A DNA stretch of 7,340 nt. Origin: an uncultured archaeon (lineage in GTDB: Archaea; Aenigmatarchaeota; Aenigmatarchaeia; GW2011-AR5). Position numbers and translations under genes: made by a program. The notes beneath the pieces are model-generated. The model was not told the origin of the DNA, searched no databases, and saw only the letters and a program-made list of their open reading frames with translations. The first letter of the stretch is position 1. The number at the start of each line of letters is the position of its first letter. The DNA lies in assembly GCA_903825675.1 (NCBI GenBank), contig CAIKBN010000103.1, positions 1 to 7,340 on the forward strand, given 5' to 3'. This document shows positions 1-4,225 of the stretch, one piece after another.

Positions 1-1
1 A

Positions 2-364
2 ACAATGCCCAGTGTTTGCCCTTCTAGGATAGAAACATCTTTAGACAAACAACATTATAATGTCAACGATGTACTTACTTTTACAATCCGTGTCTGGAAT
101 AACAATGGGAATCCTATGCCGAACCAGGTATTCTATATTAACAAAACTGTCAATGGCGTATATAAATGGACTAGAACTTTTGTCACCAATTCTAACGGGA
201 TCTATGTATTCAGAGGAACTGTGACTAGCGAGTCGATTGGTGATGACAAGTATGTAACTTATGTAAACGTTACAGGGTGCCCTTATATTTCTGTTACAGC
301 TTACTTTGATGTTGGTACGGCGAGCACAACTACAACAACCTCAACTACGATACCAAGAAGCTAG
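2..364 (+). CDS. Partial secreted/surface protein fragment: Ig-like beta-sandwich domain followed by Thr-rich linker (broken gene, first piece)
   Basis: The frame is already open at the window edge, so the true start and any signal peptide lie upstream; the ATG at 5 is probably internal. About 90 residues look like one Ig-like/macroglobulin-type domain. They begin with a Y-x-V-x-D-x-L-x-F strand pattern, then an N-x-x-G-x-P turn and a T-N-S-N-G-I-Y-x-F segment, as in bacterial Ig-like and MG2-type folds. Cysteines at residues 5 and 92 (counted from the ATG) could pair. N-x-T sequons fit an extracellular glycoprotein. The C-terminus is a Thr-rich linker (STTTTTSTT) that stops at TAG 362-364. 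A linker should lead into another domain, and a further Thr-rich linker with Cys-rich modules follows in another frame, so I read this as the N-terminal piece of one broken modular surface protein. The specific function is unknown. Confidence 0.6.
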   Translation, partial: TMPSVCPSRIETSLDKQHYNVNDVLTFTIRVWNNNGNPMPNQVFYINKTVNGVYKWTRTFVTNSNGIYVFRGTVTSESIGDDKYVTYVNVTGCPYISVTAYFDVGTASTTTTTSTTIPRS

Positions 365-464
365 CGTAATGAGTCCTTGGTTTACCCCCAGTCGACAGAG
401 GAGTTTATGCCTTTAACGTATCAACAGGAAATATCAAACAAATATATACAATAACCTCAACTAC
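337..464 (+). repeat. 12-bp direct repeat (AACCTCAACTAC) at 337-348 and 453-464, in the Thr-rich linker coding stretches
   Basis: Both copies encode T-S-T-T, but the first is read in the frame of the upstream fragment and the second in the frame of the downstream fragment. They lie 116 nt apart, which is not a multiple of three. A recombination or slippage event between them would delete 116 bp and join the two open frames into one uninterrupted frame from the window edge to 921. The block between them contains the stop codons that separate the fragments. Confidence 0.7.
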
Positions 465-924
465 AACATTAACAACTACTAGCACAACAACGACAAGCAC
501 TGTAAACACCTTGTTGACTGACGGGGAATTGAAAGGATACTGTCAGGAACACGTTGCTTCTACTAGTATGTATAGGGAAACGCAGTGCATTGGTACGCCA
601 CTTTATCCAGCCTACTGCAATGAATCTATGTGCGGTTGGTCTTACAATGTAAATACTTTATGCACTCTTTGTACTTGTCCATCAGGATATGAAAAAATAC
701 TAACCGGGGAAGACCAATTAAGGTCTGATTATTATTCATGCTATAAATCAATGCCTCCTGGTCCTAGATGTGGAAATGGTAAAGTAGAATCCGGTGAGAT
801 TTGTGATGATGGTAATACTGTTAACGATGCTGGTAATTGCTATTCTGACTGCTCAAAGACTAATAAATTTGATGTATATAGCGAACTACTGACGTGTCTT
901 AATGAAGATGACGGTCATATTTAG
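373..924 (+). CDS. Second piece of the broken surface protein: Thr-rich linker, Cys-rich segment and a Myxococcus-type disulfide (DUF4215-like) repeat
   Basis: This frame is open from just after adjacent TAA and TGA codons (367-372) to TAG at 922-924. The first usable start is TTG at 511, which lies inside a Thr-rich linker (TTTSTTTTST, about 472-505) and is followed by no signal peptide, so I do not believe it is a real start. Before the linker is an Ig-like last strand (GVYAFNVSTGNIKQIYTI). After it come about 85 residues rich in cysteine, including a C-x-x-C-x-C-P-S-G-Y stretch. Next is a clear C-G-N-G-x-V-E-x-G-E-x-C-D-D-G-N motif, the hallmark of the myxo_disulf_rpt/DUF4215 family. It is probably the continuation of the fragment ending at 364, shifted in frame. 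Calling it a pseudogene is an inference; a sequencing or assembly error is the main alternative. Confidence 0.55.
   Translation, partial: VLGLPPVDRGVYAFNVSTGNIKQIYTITSTTTLTTTSTTTTSTVNTLLTDGELKGYCQEHVASTSMYRETQCIGTPLYPAYCNESMCGWSYNVNTLCTLCTCPSGYEKILTGEDQLRSDYYSCYKSMPPGPRCGNGKVESGEICDDGNTVNDAGNCYSDCSKTNKFDVYSELLTCLNEDDGHI
769..852 (+). other. Myxococcus-type disulfide repeat (DUF4215-like) inside the Cys-rich fragment
   Basis: The segment runs from the Cys of CGNGKVESGEICDDGN to the Cys of NCYSDC. It matches the known pattern C-G-[ND]-G-x-x-E-x-G-E-x-C-D-D-G-N...C...C of this extracellular module, which is common in myxobacterial and protist secreted proteins and seen in some archaeal surface proteins. 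Four cysteines are present, enough for two disulfides. Only one copy is visible here. Confidence 0.75.
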
Positions 925-1122
925 AGTGTGTATGGCGCATATCCTGACGCTCAAACAGCTGATAAACTCTGCGAGAACAGAGAATTCACCAAAGCTGCTA
1001 AGTATTTGACTCATAGACAATCAGACACCACGTCCTCGAAAACTGGCAGATGGGATGGCACTAGATGGGTTTGTACTGAGATAACTGGCTATCAGGAGAT
1101 ACAATATTTATACTGCACATAA
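925..1122 (+). pseudogene. C-terminal remnant of the surface protein, downstream of an in-frame TAG
   Basis: Immediately after TAG 922-924 the same frame stays open for 65 codons, to TAA at 1120-1122. The translation is protein-like: a helix-like T-A-D-K-L-C-E-N-R-E segment, a GRWDGTRWVC motif and a YLYCT terminus, with three cysteines that continue the Cys-rich character of the preceding piece. No credible independent start exists: GTG at 928 has no Shine-Dalgarno or TATA box before it. I read it as the original C-terminal domain cut off by a nonsense mutation. TAG is not generally recoded in this genome, because FEN1 ends with TAG exactly after its PCNA-binding box. Domain identity is not recognised. 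Confidence 0.45.
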
Positions 1123-1181
1123 AATTTCTTTTATGATATCAGGCATTATTCTTTTAATGTTAATATATGAAATCTCTTTGT

Positions 1182-1223
1182 AACCCCTACCTAAAGACAG
1201 GGGGTTTCTTTGTTGTTTTCTTT
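1182..1223 (+). terminator. Hairpin plus T-rich tail downstream of the surface gene
   Basis: AACCCC (1182-1187) pairs with GGGGTT (1201-1206) around a 13-nt loop and is followed by a T-rich run through about 1223. This suits transcription end for the plus-strand surface gene, whose last codon lies about 60 nt upstream. Archaea mainly terminate on U-tracts, so the hairpin may be secondary. Confidence 0.5.
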
Positions 1224-1260
1224 CTGATTTCAGTTCGCAATGAATTCAAGAATAAAGCAT

Positions 1261-1272
1261 AAAAACTTTTGC
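1261..1272 (+). promoter_or_regulatory. Probable BRE/TATA region of the Alba gene
   Basis: AAAACTTTTGCAT-like sequence resembles the AAAACTTTATA elements before both downstream pilin genes. It lies about 95 nt before the ATG and predicts a start near 1290 and a leader of roughly 65-70 nt. A weaker alternative is TATATTCATA at about 1281-1290. The intergenic stretch 1123-1358 otherwise holds only the upstream terminator and the leader features described separately. Confidence 0.4.
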
Positions 1273-1296
1273 ATTATTTCTATATTCATACATTGG

Positions 1297-1320
1297 CCAC
1301 AGTACGCAAAGTACAAGTGG
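1297..1320 (+). promoter_or_regulatory. Possible leader hairpin with 9-nt-spaced GTAC tetramers upstream of Alba
   Basis: CCAC (1297-1300) can pair with GTGG (1317-1320), and GTAC (1302-1305) with GTAC (1311-1314), around a GCAAA loop with a small internal bulge. A third GTAC sits at 1320-1323, so GTAC recurs exactly every 9 nt. A role as operator or RNA structure is an inference. Confidence 0.3.
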
Positions 1321-1345
1321 TACAGTAATTCAAGAATTCAGCAAT

Positions 1346-1352
1346 GGAGGTG
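1346..1352 (+). promoter_or_regulatory. Shine-Dalgarno of the Alba gene
   Basis: GGAGGTG lies 6 nt before the ATG at 1359 and is a near-perfect complement to the archaeal 16S 3' end. It fixes the start codon and suggests high expression, as expected for an abundant chromatin protein. Confidence 0.85.
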
Positions 1353-1358
1353 TAAACA

Positions 1359-1664
1359 ATGGTAAATGCTATAGAAACAAAGCCTAGAGAAAGAATAAAG
1401 GACAATGTGGTCTTCATCGGCAAGAAGCCAACAATGAGCTATGTGCTCGCTGTTATGACACAGTTCGGTGAAGGCCAGACAGAGGTACATCTAAAAGCCA
1501 GGGGAAGGGCAATTTCCACGGCAGTTGATGTATCAGAGATTGTAAAGAACAAGTTTGTTCCGGGTTCAAAGTTAAGTGAAATCAACATAGGAACAGAAGA
1601 GATAGAAGGAGAGAACAAAGAGAAGATTAACGTATCCACAATCGAGCTTGTTCTGAAGAAATAA
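1359..1664 (+). CDS. albA: Alba-family DNA/RNA-binding chromatin protein
   Basis: This 101-residue protein matches the Alba family (Sso10b/Sac10b) over its whole length. The IGKKP motif at residues 20-24 carries the lysine pair (K22/K23) that corresponds to the DNA-contacting, acetylatable lysine of Sulfolobus Alba. It is followed by the M-S-Y-V-L-A-V-x-T-Q-F helix, and by KARGRAIS at 46-53, the arginine-rich turn that leads into the second helix. The C-terminal half has F-V-P-G, I-x-I-G-T-E-E and V-S-T-I-E-L-V-L-K, completing the alpha/beta fold. Alba dimers coat and bridge DNA in the nucleoid and also bind RNA. The gene has its own Shine-Dalgarno and an oligo-T terminator, so it appears monocistronic. 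Identification is close to certain. Confidence 0.97.
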   Translation: MVNAIETKPRERIKDNVVFIGKKPTMSYVLAVMTQFGEGQTEVHLKARGRAISTAVDVSEIVKNKFVPGSKLSEINIGTEEIEGENKEKINVSTIELVLKK

Positions 1665-1679
1665 TTCAGACCAATTCAA

Positions 1680-1698
1680 TTTTTTTCTTTTCTTTTTT
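1680..1698 (+). terminator. Oligo-T terminator after Alba
   Basis: Eighteen of these 19 bases, from position 1680, are pyrimidines and most are T (TTTTTTTCTTTTCTTTTTT-like). There is no hairpin. This matches the U-tract termination typical of archaea and sits directly before the next gene's TATA box. Confidence 0.65.
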
Positions 1699-1699
1699 A

Positions 1700-1711
1700 A
1701 AACTTTATATA
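1700..1711 (+). promoter_or_regulatory. BRE/TATA box of the first pilin-like gene
   Basis: AAACTTTATATA is a good archaeal BRE plus TATA (TTTATATA at 1704-1711). Transcription should begin about 1731-1736, giving a leader of roughly 65 nt before ATG 1800. TAGTGATTA at 1732-1740 recurs upstream of the second pilin (2256-2264). Confidence 0.7.
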
Positions 1712-1787
1712 GTGCCGTGACTAAATAATTCTAGTGATTATTGATGAGATGCATTAAATGTATTATCGCATCTCAATTCAAAAACCA

Positions 1788-1792
1788 GAGGT
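1788..1792 (+). promoter_or_regulatory. Shine-Dalgarno that places the first pilin start at 1800
   Basis: GAGGT sits 7 nt before the ATG at 1800. No such site precedes the upstream in-frame ATG at 1758, and the paralogue's protein also begins at the MKGI sequence. The 1800 start is therefore preferred. Confidence 0.65.
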
Positions 1793-1799
1793 TTTGAAA

Positions 1800-2165
1800 A
1801 TGAAGGGTATTGATTTGCCGATTAATGCAATAGTGATTGTTGCTATCGCTGTGCTGGTTCTGGTTGTTATTGCAGCTTTCTTTGTTGGTGTTGTAGGTCC
1901 AGGAACTGGGACCATGAACAGCCAAAGCGCGTGGAACAAGGGATGTGCACAGGCTACAGCAAGAGGCTGTATGCAAGCTGATTTCGGTCTAGTACAGGAT
2001 CTAGAGCCTCTTCCTATAGCTGGTTATGATCCTGACGGCGACCATGTAGACAATAGCATACGAGATGCCTGCAGAGCTGTTTATGGATACACTGAAGGAA
2101 ATGACTGCAGAAACGCGTGCTGCGGTTCACCGCAAGCTACGACAACTACAACTGAATCTGCATAA
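1800..2165 (+). CDS. Cys-rich pilin-like (prepilin-type N-terminus) surface protein, paralogue 1
   Basis: From ATG 1800 the protein is 121 residues. A longer ORF from 1758 adds 14 residues but would bury the leader. MKGIDLP is a short basic leader with a likely prepilin peptidase (PibD/FlaK-type) site after G3. It is followed by one hydrophobic helix at about residues 8-33, the assembly helix of archaeal type IV pilins and pilin-like proteins. The globular part has six cysteines (49, 57, 91, 103, 107, 108), a conserved AW at 44-45, R-G-C at 55-57, and an acidic D-P-D-G-D-x-x-D loop at 77-84 that could bind a cation. A short Thr run (114-118) closes the protein, like the linkers of the surface gene upstream. 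It is a tandem paralogue of the next gene. The pilus role is inferred from the N-terminus; a monotopic membrane-anchored protein is the alternative. Confidence 0.75.
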   Translation: MKGIDLPINAIVIVAIAVLVLVVIAAFFVGVVGPGTGTMNSQSAWNKGCAQATARGCMQADFGLVQDLEPLPIAGYDPDGDHVDNSIRDACRAVYGYTEGNDCRNACCGSPQATTTTTESA

Positions 2166-2196
2166 CAGCTATGAGAACTAGAAGTATTTGCCCAGC

Positions 2197-2209
2197 TTTT
2201 ATGTTTTTT
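2197..2209 (+). terminator. Oligo-T terminator after the first pilin-like gene
   Basis: TTTT at 2197-2200 and TTTTTT at 2204-2209 follow the stop codon by about 30-45 nt, with no convincing hairpin. A separate TATA box for the next gene begins 25 nt later, supporting separate transcripts. Confidence 0.5.
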
Positions 2210-2230
2210 AGGTATTTGCTGATCCTTAGA

Positions 2231-2244
2231 AAACTTTATTTATA
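2231..2244 (+). promoter_or_regulatory. BRE/TATA box of the second pilin-like gene
   Basis: AAACTTTATTTATA shares its first nine bases (AAACTTTAT) with the element before the first pilin. Predicted transcription start is around 2262-2268, giving a short leader that contains the Shine-Dalgarno. Confidence 0.65.
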
Positions 2245-2270
2245 GCTGGATATAATAGTGATTACTAATA

Positions 2271-2277
2271 AGGTGAT
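2271..2277 (+). promoter_or_regulatory. Shine-Dalgarno that favours the TTG start at 2284
   Basis: AGGTGAT lies 6 nt before TTG 2284 and touches TTG 2278 with no spacer. Only 2284 has proper spacing, and it gives MKGISLP, aligned residue for residue with MKGIDLP of the paralogue. Confidence 0.65.
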
Positions 2278-2283
2278 TTGAAT

Positions 2284-2613
2284 TTGAAGGGAATATCACT
2301 GCCTATTGATGTGATAGTTGTTGTTGTCATAGCTGTACTGGTTCTTATTGTAATTGCATTTTTCTTCACATCTTCTACTAATCCAGGTTTCTGGGCCATG
2401 AGCCACCAGGATGCATGGGTCAGGGGTTGTGGCATAGCAAAGATGAGGGGCTGTGACAATATCGCTGATTTTAGTACTGGCGGAATTATAATAAATGGAT
2501 ATAATCCTGACGGCACTGGCGGGGATGATGATCTGCTCACAGCATGTAAAAATGTTTTCAATATTGAAGATGATGATGAGGCATTTTGCAAAAGCAAATG
2601 CTGCGGCGACTAG
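2284..2613 (+). CDS. Cys-rich pilin-like surface protein, paralogue 2 (TTG start)
   Basis: With the TTG at 2284 the product is 109 residues. An in-frame TTG at 2278 would add two residues but overlaps the Shine-Dalgarno spacing. MKGISLP carries the same predicted prepilin cleavage site after G3, followed by a strongly hydrophobic helix at about 8-28. It aligns without gaps to the preceding paralogue through residue 57: A44-W45, G48-C49 and R55-G56-C57 fall at the same positions. Later conserved blocks are A-D-F, G-Y-x-P-D-G, a Cys after T-A, and K-C-C-G at the C-terminus, giving six cysteines (49, 57, 88, 102, 106, 107). It lacks the Thr-rich tail of paralogue 1. The likely role is a pilus or pilin-like subunit stabilised by disulfides, assembled at the cytoplasmic membrane. 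The stop codon is shared antiparallel with FEN1. Confidence 0.75.
   Translation: MKGISLPIDVIVVVVIAVLVLIVIAFFFTSSTNPGFWAMSHQDAWVRGCGIAKMRGCDNIADFSTGGIIINGYNPDGTGGDDDLLTACKNVFNIEDDDEAFCKSKCCGD
2610..2613. other. CTAG palindrome providing both convergent stop codons
   Basis: TAG at 2611-2613 ends the second pilin on the plus strand. The complement of 2610-2612 is the TAG that ends FEN1 on the minus strand. The two coding regions overlap by these 4 bp only. Confidence 0.95.
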
Positions 2614-3623
2614 AACCATCTACTCAGGCTTTTTTGTTCGCTCTTCTTTTTTTCTATAAGCCTTTTTATGGCATTATCAATCCGCTCTTCTGAGAAATCA
2701 TGCTCGTCGCAGAGGATGGCTTTTATCTTATCCTCGTCCAGGTCAGTGAAATTTATTTTATAATCAGTTATCTGCGGGTGCTTAAAGAACTCAAAGATGT
2801 CTTCAGGAGCAGCATCAAAGTCCCATACAGCCTCTTTTAAGACGCTTTTCAGGGTTTTTTTCTCTTTCACAAGCTCAAGCGCTCTTTTTGGGCCAAAGCC
2901 GCTAACGCCGCCTGGGTTATAATCTGTTCCGATAAGGATTCCCATTATAATCAGCTGGTCCTGGCTTATTTCCAGGCTTTTCAGGATGTTTTCTAATAAT
3001 ATTATTTCCGGGTTTACGGTTACATAGGAATCGCCGCGCTTCCTCTTGCCAGTAATTGATAGATTTCTTACTAACCTAGGGCAGCCAAACAATAAGGAAT
3101 CATAATCCTGCGTGGCTGTTGCATGCACATCGTCTTTTTTTGCCATTAAAGAACACAGGGCCTCGCCTTCTGATGGCGCCTGGACTACTGGCACTCCCAT
3201 GGCGCTGAGCAGTTGTTTGCTGCCTTCTATAATATCGCTGGTTATTTCAGATGTTCTCTGGGCAAATTTTCTTGCTGCCTCGTAGTCCTCACGTTTCAAT
3301 GCCTCTTTCCATTCGCGCATGGCTTCTGCACGAATATCCCGCCTTTTTTCGCTTTCCTGTTTCTTGAATTCAGGAGGCTTGCCATCAAAGACGTATACTG
3401 GCTTTATATCAGCTTCCATTATTTTTATAGTGCGATAGAACAAGCCGGACAAATGGGATGTTACATTGCCTTTTAAATCCTTTAGCGGCTCTCCATCTAC
3501 CTGCCTTATTATGCTAAGGAACTGGTGAATCCAGTTGAACGCATCTATGGCTATTATCTTGTCAAACAGATTCTCGAGCGTGATCTCCTCGCCTTTTACA
3601 ATGTCAGTTAATTGTATGCCCAC
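2610..3623 (-). CDS. fen: Flap endonuclease 1 (FEN1)
   Basis: This 337-residue, full-length archaeal FEN1 starts at GTG (3621-3623). The protein begins MGIQLTDIV, as the family does, with Gly2 needed at the active site. Metal-binding residues are all present at Pyrococcus-like positions: D27, D80, E152, E154, D173, D175 and D234. The helical arch/clamp lies around residues 85-130 and the H3TH motif around 233-249 (G-T-D-Y-N-P-G-G-V-S-G-F-G). LCDEHDFSEER marks the C-terminal conserved block. The protein ends with QKSLSRWF (330-337), a PIP box (Q, L, aromatic pair) that docks FEN1 on PCNA. It removes 5' flaps and RNA primers during Okazaki fragment maturation and repair. It lies 71 nt downstream of the GbsR-like gene on the same strand, but a TTAAAA box and a Shine-Dalgarno in that gap suggest its own promoter. 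Confidence 0.98.
   Translation of the reverse strand: MGIQLTDIVKGEEITLENLFDKIIAIDAFNWIHQFLSIIRQVDGEPLKDLKGNVTSHLSGLFYRTIKIMEADIKPVYVFDGKPPEFKKQESEKRRDIRAEAMREWKEALKREDYEAARKFAQRTSEITSDIIEGSKQLLSAMGVPVVQAPSEGEALCSLMAKKDDVHATATQDYDSLLFGCPRLVRNLSITGKRKRGDSYVTVNPEIILLENILKSLEISQDQLIIMGILIGTDYNPGGVSGFGPKRALELVKEKKTLKSVLKEAVWDFDAAPEDIFEFFKHPQITDYKINFTDLDEDKIKAILCDEHDFSEERIDNAIKRLIEKKKSEQKSLSRWF
2630..2653 (+). terminator. Oligo-T runs after the second pilin, inside the FEN1 3' end
   Basis: TTTTTT (2630-2635) and TTTTTTT (2647-2653) occur 17-40 nt past the pilin stop. On the other strand these same bases are the AAA/AAG lysine codons of the basic FEN1 tail. They would serve as the plus-strand U-tract terminator. 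Confidence 0.45.
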
Positions 3624-3659
3624 GATAACCTACCTAATAATATGTTAAAGATGGAAAGG

Positions 3660-3665
3660 TTTTAA
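3660..3665 (-). promoter_or_regulatory. Probable TATA box of FEN1
   Basis: On the minus strand CCCTTAAAACC is centred about 39 nt before the GTG. It predicts a leader of about 12-14 nt that includes an AGGTAGGT Shine-Dalgarno-like stretch (about 3626-3633 in plus coordinates). The element is weaker than the pilin TATA boxes. Confidence 0.45.
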
Positions 3666-3694
3666 GGGTTTGTTAATGTTAGGATAGCAGGTAG

Positions 3695-4147
3695 TTACTT
3701 CTTAGGCACTTCGACTGCTGCCAGCTTTTTTACATATTCGTCCAGACGCTTTATCTCCTTTTCCAGGATGAATATGGCTCTTTTTGTTTTTTTGTCTTTG
3801 GTTTTTCTGTATTTGTCAAATTCGCTGAAGGTTGTGGTTATTTCTTTTTGTATCTTGAATAGCATGGCTTTTCTAAGGCCATCAATAAGGTCGCCGCTTA
3901 ATTTTACATATAAATTCCTATCGCCGCGGTTCTTGGTTTTGGCTATTATTCCTAAGAGCTCAAGCAGATCTAATGATAGCGATAAAGAAGCAAGGCTGTA
4001 ACCTGTTTTTTTGCTAAGTTCCTGCAGTGATAACTGCCGGTCTGCAACCAGCAGTGCGGATATTATTCTGGCATGCACTTCGTTATAGCCTACGGCTTTG
4101 GCTACAGATGAGAAGGTGTTGTATATTTTTTCCTCTACGGTGTTCAT
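3695..4147 (-). CDS. GbsR/MarR-like winged-helix transcriptional regulator
   Basis: Starting at the ATG at 4145-4147 the protein is 150 residues. The frame stays open to 4345, but that extension runs through the divergent promoter and into the radical SAM gene and encodes nothing domain-like. Residues about 17-75 form a winged helix: the G-Y-N-E-V-x-A-R-I-I-S-A-L-L helix, then L-S-L-Q-E-L-S-K-K-T-G-Y-S as helix 2-turn, S-L-A-S-L-S-x-S-L-x-L-L-E as recognition helix, and N-R-G-D-R-N-L-Y as wing. This pattern fits GbsR-type (COG1510) regulators. The C-terminal half (about 80-150) is Lys/Glu-rich helix, probably a dimerisation coiled coil. Its TATA box is centred 26.5 nt before the ATG, implying a leaderless mRNA. 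A palindrome over that TATA box suggests autoregulation and possibly control of the divergent radical SAM gene, which is an inference. The effector is unknown. Confidence 0.8.
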   Translation of the reverse strand: MNTVEEKIYNTFSSVAKAVGYNEVHARIISALLVADRQLSLQELSKKTGYSLASLSLSLDLLELLGIIAKTKNRGDRNLYVKLSGDLIDGLRKAMLFKIQKEITTTFSEFDKYRKTKDKKTKRAIFILEKEIKRLDEYVKKLAAVEVPKK

Positions 4148-4169
4148 AGAAAAGCATTGGACAAAAAGC

Positions 4170-4177
4170 TTTATAAA
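4170..4177 (-). promoter_or_regulatory. TATA box of the GbsR-like regulator (leaderless)
   Basis: TTTATAAA, itself symmetric, is centred 26.5 nt upstream of the ATG at 4147, the expected distance for transcription starting at the start codon. No Shine-Dalgarno is visible. Confidence 0.65.
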
Positions 4178-4184
4178 TTTATAA
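4171..4184. promoter_or_regulatory. 14-bp perfect palindrome, candidate operator in the divergent promoter
   Basis: TTATAAATTTATAA reads the same on both strands and overlaps the regulator's TATA box. A dimeric winged-helix protein bound here would block TBP. AT-rich composition makes chance palindromes more likely, so this is a candidate only. AAAGCTT sequences flank it at 4165-4171 and 4201-4207. Confidence 0.35.
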
Positions 4185-4195
4185 CTTTTAAAAAC

Positions 4196-4203
4196 TATTA
4201 AAA
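4196..4203 (+). promoter_or_regulatory. TATA box of the Tes-like radical SAM gene (leaderless)
   Basis: TATTAAAA is centred 26.5 nt before the ATG at 4226, so the transcript probably starts at or next to the start codon. No Shine-Dalgarno precedes the gene. TTTTAAAA at 4186-4193 is an alternative that would give a 10-nt leader. Confidence 0.55.
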
Positions 4204-4225
4204 GCTTGCAGTTATAGATGATAAT

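Noticed and set aside
337..505. CRISPR-like or microsatellite array in the ACA/ACT-rich stretches
   Set aside because: The repetition comes from Thr/Ser codons of protein linkers. There are no regular repeat-spacer units.
922..924. Pyrrolysine or general TAG recoding as explanation of the in-frame stop
   Set aside because: Three neighbouring genes terminate at TAG at biologically sensible ends, most clearly FEN1 right after its PIP box.
1758..1799. Upstream in-frame ATG that would extend the first pilin by 14 residues
   Set aside because: There is no Shine-Dalgarno before it, it adds a polar tail that would displace the prepilin leader, and the paralogue starts at MKGI.
2265..2619. Two antisense open frames over the second pilin gene
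   Set aside because: They are shadows of the pilin coding sequence. They contain no recognisable domain and have no promoter or Shine-Dalgarno.
3213..3476. Plus-strand open frame inside FEN1 with hydrophobic residues
   Set aside because: It is antisense to the strongly conserved FEN1 nuclease core and has no supporting start signals.
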